Shown: in pieces, positions 37,629 to 39,497 of the stretch
Numbering within the stretch: the stretch's first letter is position 1
Layout of the letters: each line of letters opens with the position of its first letter
From: Sphaerisporangium album
GTDB taxonomy: Bacteria; Actinomycetota; Actinomycetes; Streptosporangiales; Streptosporangiaceae
Assembly (NCBI RefSeq): GCF_003323745.1
Contig: NZ_QOIL01000037.1
Coordinates: forward strand, 1 to 39,497
Length of the DNA stretch: 39,497 nucleotides
Reading direction: 5' to 3'
The notes under the pieces: generated by a model
Told to the model about the DNA's origin: nothing
The model's database searches: none
Seen by the model: the letters and a program-made list of their open reading frames with translations, nothing else
Program-made: the position numbers and the translations under genes

Positions 37629-38729
37629 TCAGCTGGCGGGCTTGGCGATCGGGCCGGAGCCCAGGTTGCTGGCCAGGGTGTAGACCGCGTAGGTCTCGCT
37701 GTCGAAGTACGGCGAGGTGGCGAAGTCGTAGCGGTCGTTGCCGTCGGAGTCGCCGACCAGGCTGGTCACGCCGTTGATGTAACCCAGGCGCTTGGTGCTG
37801 CTGTACTGAGCGATCCAGGGACCGCCGGAGGCGCCCGCGGTGAAGGAGCACTTGATGGCGATCTGGGCCTCCGCCTTGAAGGCCGAGGCCACGCCCGCGG
37901 CGGTGGTCTTGCCGTAGCAGTACTTCGGCGTGTGGCCGCTGTAGGGCTGGTCGCCGTCGGGGTGCACGCCCGCGGGGTAGCCGAACGCGTAGACCGGCTG
38001 GCCGATCTTCTGGTTCCAGGCGAAGCCCTGGCCACCGACGTTGTCGCCGAGGCGGCCGGCGTCCTCCCACTTGGGTGAGTTCCAGCTGTCCGCCGTCACA
38101 CCGTTGTAGACGGTGACGAAGGCGTAGTCGCTGTCGAAGTCCTCGTAGGTGCCGAAGTCGAAGTGGGTGTACGCGGACTTACCGGGGTAGATGCCCCAGG
38201 GAGCCTTGCCCTGGTAGTAGCCCGGAATGAAGATCCACTCGTCGAGGGTGTCGCGGTTGCTGTCGACGTCGTAGACGCAGTGTCCGGCGGTCGCCACCAG
38301 GTTGCGGTGCTTGCCCTGGATGGAGGACGCCGAGCACCAGTAGTCCTTGCCGTTCAGGCGGAAGAAGACCTTGCCGATGGTGCGCGGCAGGTTGACGTTC
38401 TTCACCTTGGTCGGGGTGACCTTCTCCTGGCCGATCGGCGGCACGACGCCGGTCTTGCCGTCGGGAGCGGCGTCACCGCCGCCAAGCTTGATCTTGCCCT
38501 GCACGGCCGAGTCCGCGGTGAACTTCGCGGCGGCCTTGAGGCGCTTGCCGTTGCCGGCGGTCCACGCTGCGACCGTCTTCAGCGCGCTGGCCTGGCTGGT
38601 GGCCAGCCCGTCGGCCACCGGGGCGGTGGAGGAAGCGGCCGCGGCGGTCGTGAGGGATGCCGCGATCATGCCGGTGGCGATCACCGCGCCACCGAGGGGG
38701 AGCACGAGGCGCTTGACTCGGGTGTTCAA
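37629..38729 (-). CDS. Secreted trypsin-like serine protease
   Basis: 366 residues from TTG 38729, which has AAGGAG five bases upstream. Signal peptide about 1-33 (RVKRLVLPLGGAVIATGMI...), propeptide-like region to about 115, then the protease domain with a complete triad: His150 (VATAGHC), Asp201 (DYAFV), Ser301 (GASGGP). A Cys pair (Cys132/Cys151) probably forms the His-loop disulfide. A DxDGNDxxD calcium-binding-like loop is at 327-335. It is a close paralogue of the flanking genes; a 62-base stretch is identical to the copy at 36232-37308. Two CRP-type sites lie upstream. Confidence 0.93.
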   Translation of the reverse strand: MNTRVKRLVLPLGGAVIATGMIAASLTTAAAASSTAPVADGLATSQASALKTVAAWTAGNGKRLKAAAKFTADSAVQGKIKLGGGDAAPDGKTGVVPPIGQEKVTPTKVKNVNLPRTIGKVFFRLNGKDYWCSASSIQGKHRNLVATAGHCVYDVDSNRDTLDEWIFIPGYYQGKAPWGIYPGKSAYTHFDFGTYEDFDSDYAFVTVYNGVTADSWNSPKWEDAGRLGDNVGGQGFAWNQKIGQPVYAFGYPAGVHPDGDQPYSGHTPKYCYGKTTAAGVASAFKAEAQIAIKCSFTAGASGGPWIAQYSSTKRLGYINGVTSLVGDSDGNDRYDFATSPYFDSETYAVYTLASNLGSGPIAKPAS

Positions 38730-38881
38730 TGAGACTCCTTGGTCTGCCGCAGGAGTTGATTCCTGCCTCACTGGTCCCAAAAAGGACAGATGAAACCTAT
38801 CGGTCTGACCGCTGGTAATGGGCCGCGAAGAGGCGCCGGTGAAGCCGCCCGAGGGTCCGTTCCGGCGTTACAGGCGACGTC

Positions 38882-38897
38882 CGTGATGTGCGTCACC
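38882..38897. promoter_or_regulatory. Second CRP-type site, weaker
   Basis: CGTGA-N6-TCACC: the GTGA/TCAC cores and the 6-base spacing of the CRP/GlxR family are exact, the outer bases are not. It is 92 bases from the perfect site and about 153 bases upstream of the second protease start. Confidence 0.5.
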
Positions 38898-38973
38898 ATC
38901 CGGACACGCACAGGTGGAAACGGTCCAAAGACCCTCCTGTACGTGGAGAAACGGCCCCGGGGTGCCGACGGAA

Positions 38974-38989
38974 TGTGATGTAAATCACA
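38974..38989. promoter_or_regulatory. Perfect CRP-type palindrome
   Basis: TGTGATGTAAATCACA is a full match to TGTGA-N6-TCACA, recognised by CRP/GlxR proteins in proteobacteria and actinobacteria. It lies about 245 bases upstream of the second protease start and 50 bases from the third copy's terminator. cAMP-type control of the protease cluster is inferred. Confidence 0.75.
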
Positions 38990-39020
38990 TCAATCGGCCT
39001 CAAGCGTCGGTTCAAACAGC

Positions 39021-39050
39021 GCAGGACCCGGCACTGGTGCCGGGTCCTGC
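39021..39050 (-). terminator. Terminator of the third protease gene
   Basis: A perfect 14-bp stem pairs 39021-39034 with 39037-39050 around a 2-base gap (practically a 6-base loop). It lies 35 bases past the stop of the partial gene. Confidence 0.8.
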
Positions 39051-39085
39051 TGGTGCTACCGCTTGAGCTCTAGCTGGCTAGAACG

Positions 39086-39496
39086 TCAGGCCTTGGTGAC
39101 GAAGTCACCGTCGGCGGCGACGATCTTGCCGGACCAGAGGTTCGACGCGGACTTGTAGATCGAGTAGGTCTCGCTGTCGAAGTAGGCCGAGGTGCTGAAG
39201 TCGATCCGGCCGTTGGCGTCGGCGTCGCCGATGAGGCTGGTGACACCGTTGATGTAGCCGAGGCGCTTGGTGTTCGTGTACTTCAGGATCCAGGGGCCAC
39301 CGGAGGAGCCGGCGGTCATGGAGCACTTGAGGCCGATCTGGGCCTCGGCCTTGAACGCGGCGGCGGGCTTGGCGGCGAAGGTCTTGCCGTAGCACCACTT
39401 CGGCGTGACACCGGTGAACGGCTTGTCACCGTCGGGGTGCGCCGAGGCGGGGTAGCCGAACGCGTAGACCGGCTGGCCGATCTTCTGGTTCCAGGT
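39086..39496 (-). CDS. Third secreted protease paralogue (partial, cut by window edge)
   Basis: The C-terminal 136 codons of a third copy; the 5' part lies beyond the right edge. It reads TWNQKIGQPVYAFGYPA at the edge, then the active-site motif GSSGGP with the nucleophile Ser present, the DxDANGxxD calcium-binding-like loop, and a longer tail (KIVAADGDFVTKA) than the neighbours. It should be an active protease if the missing part carries His and Asp. Confidence 0.92.
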   Translation of the reverse strand, partial: TWNQKIGQPVYAFGYPASAHPDGDKPFTGVTPKWCYGKTFAAKPAAAFKAEAQIGLKCSMTAGSSGGPWILKYTNTKRLGYINGVTSLIGDADANGRIDFSTSAYFDSETYSIYKSASNLWSGKIVAADGDFVTKA

Positions 39497-39497
39497 G

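Larger units (their letters stand above)
38730..39085 (-). other. Intergenic region upstream of the second protease gene
   Basis: No gene is seen in 356 bases. It holds two TGTGA-type palindromes (38882-38897 and 38974-38989) and the terminator of the third protease copy (39021-39050). The promoter for the gene at 37629-38729 should be here. Confidence 0.5.

Noticed and set aside
1..39497. tRNA, rRNA, CRISPR arrays, insertion sequences, integrases and attachment sites
   Set aside because: No cloverleaf, array-like repeat series, transposase or integrase motif was recognised; direct repeats found are too few or too short.

Overview
The window is high-GC actinobacterial DNA. Evidence includes a WhiB-family regulator, a thiol-responsive sigma/zinc anti-sigma pair, a nickel superoxide dismutase with its dedicated peptidase, a PASTA kinase, many GTG/TTG starts and tightly coupled genes. 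Gene content and order suggest a mycelial, Streptomyces-like actinomycete, perhaps a Streptosporangiales member; the assignment to order is inference. From memory, aroA, rsgA, an SRAP gene, a sigR/sigH-rsrA pair, a small biotin carrier, a PdtaS-type kinase and whiB1 also lie close together in Mycobacterium tuberculosis, so much of the middle looks like an old actinobacterial neighbourhood.

Layout: (1) 539-5083, minus strand: pstS-pstC-pstA-pstB for high-affinity phosphate uptake behind a good PHO box, followed by an OmpR-type regulator whose receiver lacks the phospho-accepting Asp. A 15-bp perfect hairpin sits at the start of pstC. A tiny Cys-rich reading frame with a perfect Shine-Dalgarno lies upstream of pstS at 5373-5447. 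(2) 5556-8703, minus: aroA-rsgA-hisN. (3) 8839-10982: SRAP abasic-site protein, DksA/TraR-type zinc finger protein, SAM methyltransferase. (4) 11076-12201: sigR with a self-type promoter and two possible starts, a 38-codon bridging frame, and rsrA. (5) 12263-16112: sugar epimerase, a 47-aa membrane peptide, and two tandem membrane HD-domain proteins (one intact HD-GYP, one degenerate). (6) 16350-26158: a biotin-centred region with a biotin carboxylase, a 72-aa biotin carrier, a FlK-like thioesterase, a BsaP-like biotin synthase auxiliary protein, a PASTA kinase, a ThDP enzyme, and the operon bioF-gntR-bioD-bioB, whose regulator closely resembles DasR. (7) 26309-31205: PdtaS-like kinase, WhiB1/WblE with a CRP-type site, lipid kinase, small membrane protein, SigB/SigF-type sigma with RsbW-like anti-sigma. 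(8) 31443-36159: sodN/sodX, CGNR regulator, malic enzyme, NsdA-like TPR regulator. (9) 36232-39497, minus: three tandem secreted trypsin-like proteases, one with its catalytic Ser replaced by Ala, with two CRP-type sites in the intergenic region.

The most promising leads for something undescribed are the DasR-like regulator translationally coupled inside a biotin operon, the self-contained 24-aa Cys-rich peptide unit upstream of pstS, the bridging micro-ORF between sigR and rsrA, and the pseudo-protease paired with active paralogues. No tRNA, rRNA, CRISPR array, insertion sequence or prophage gene was seen.
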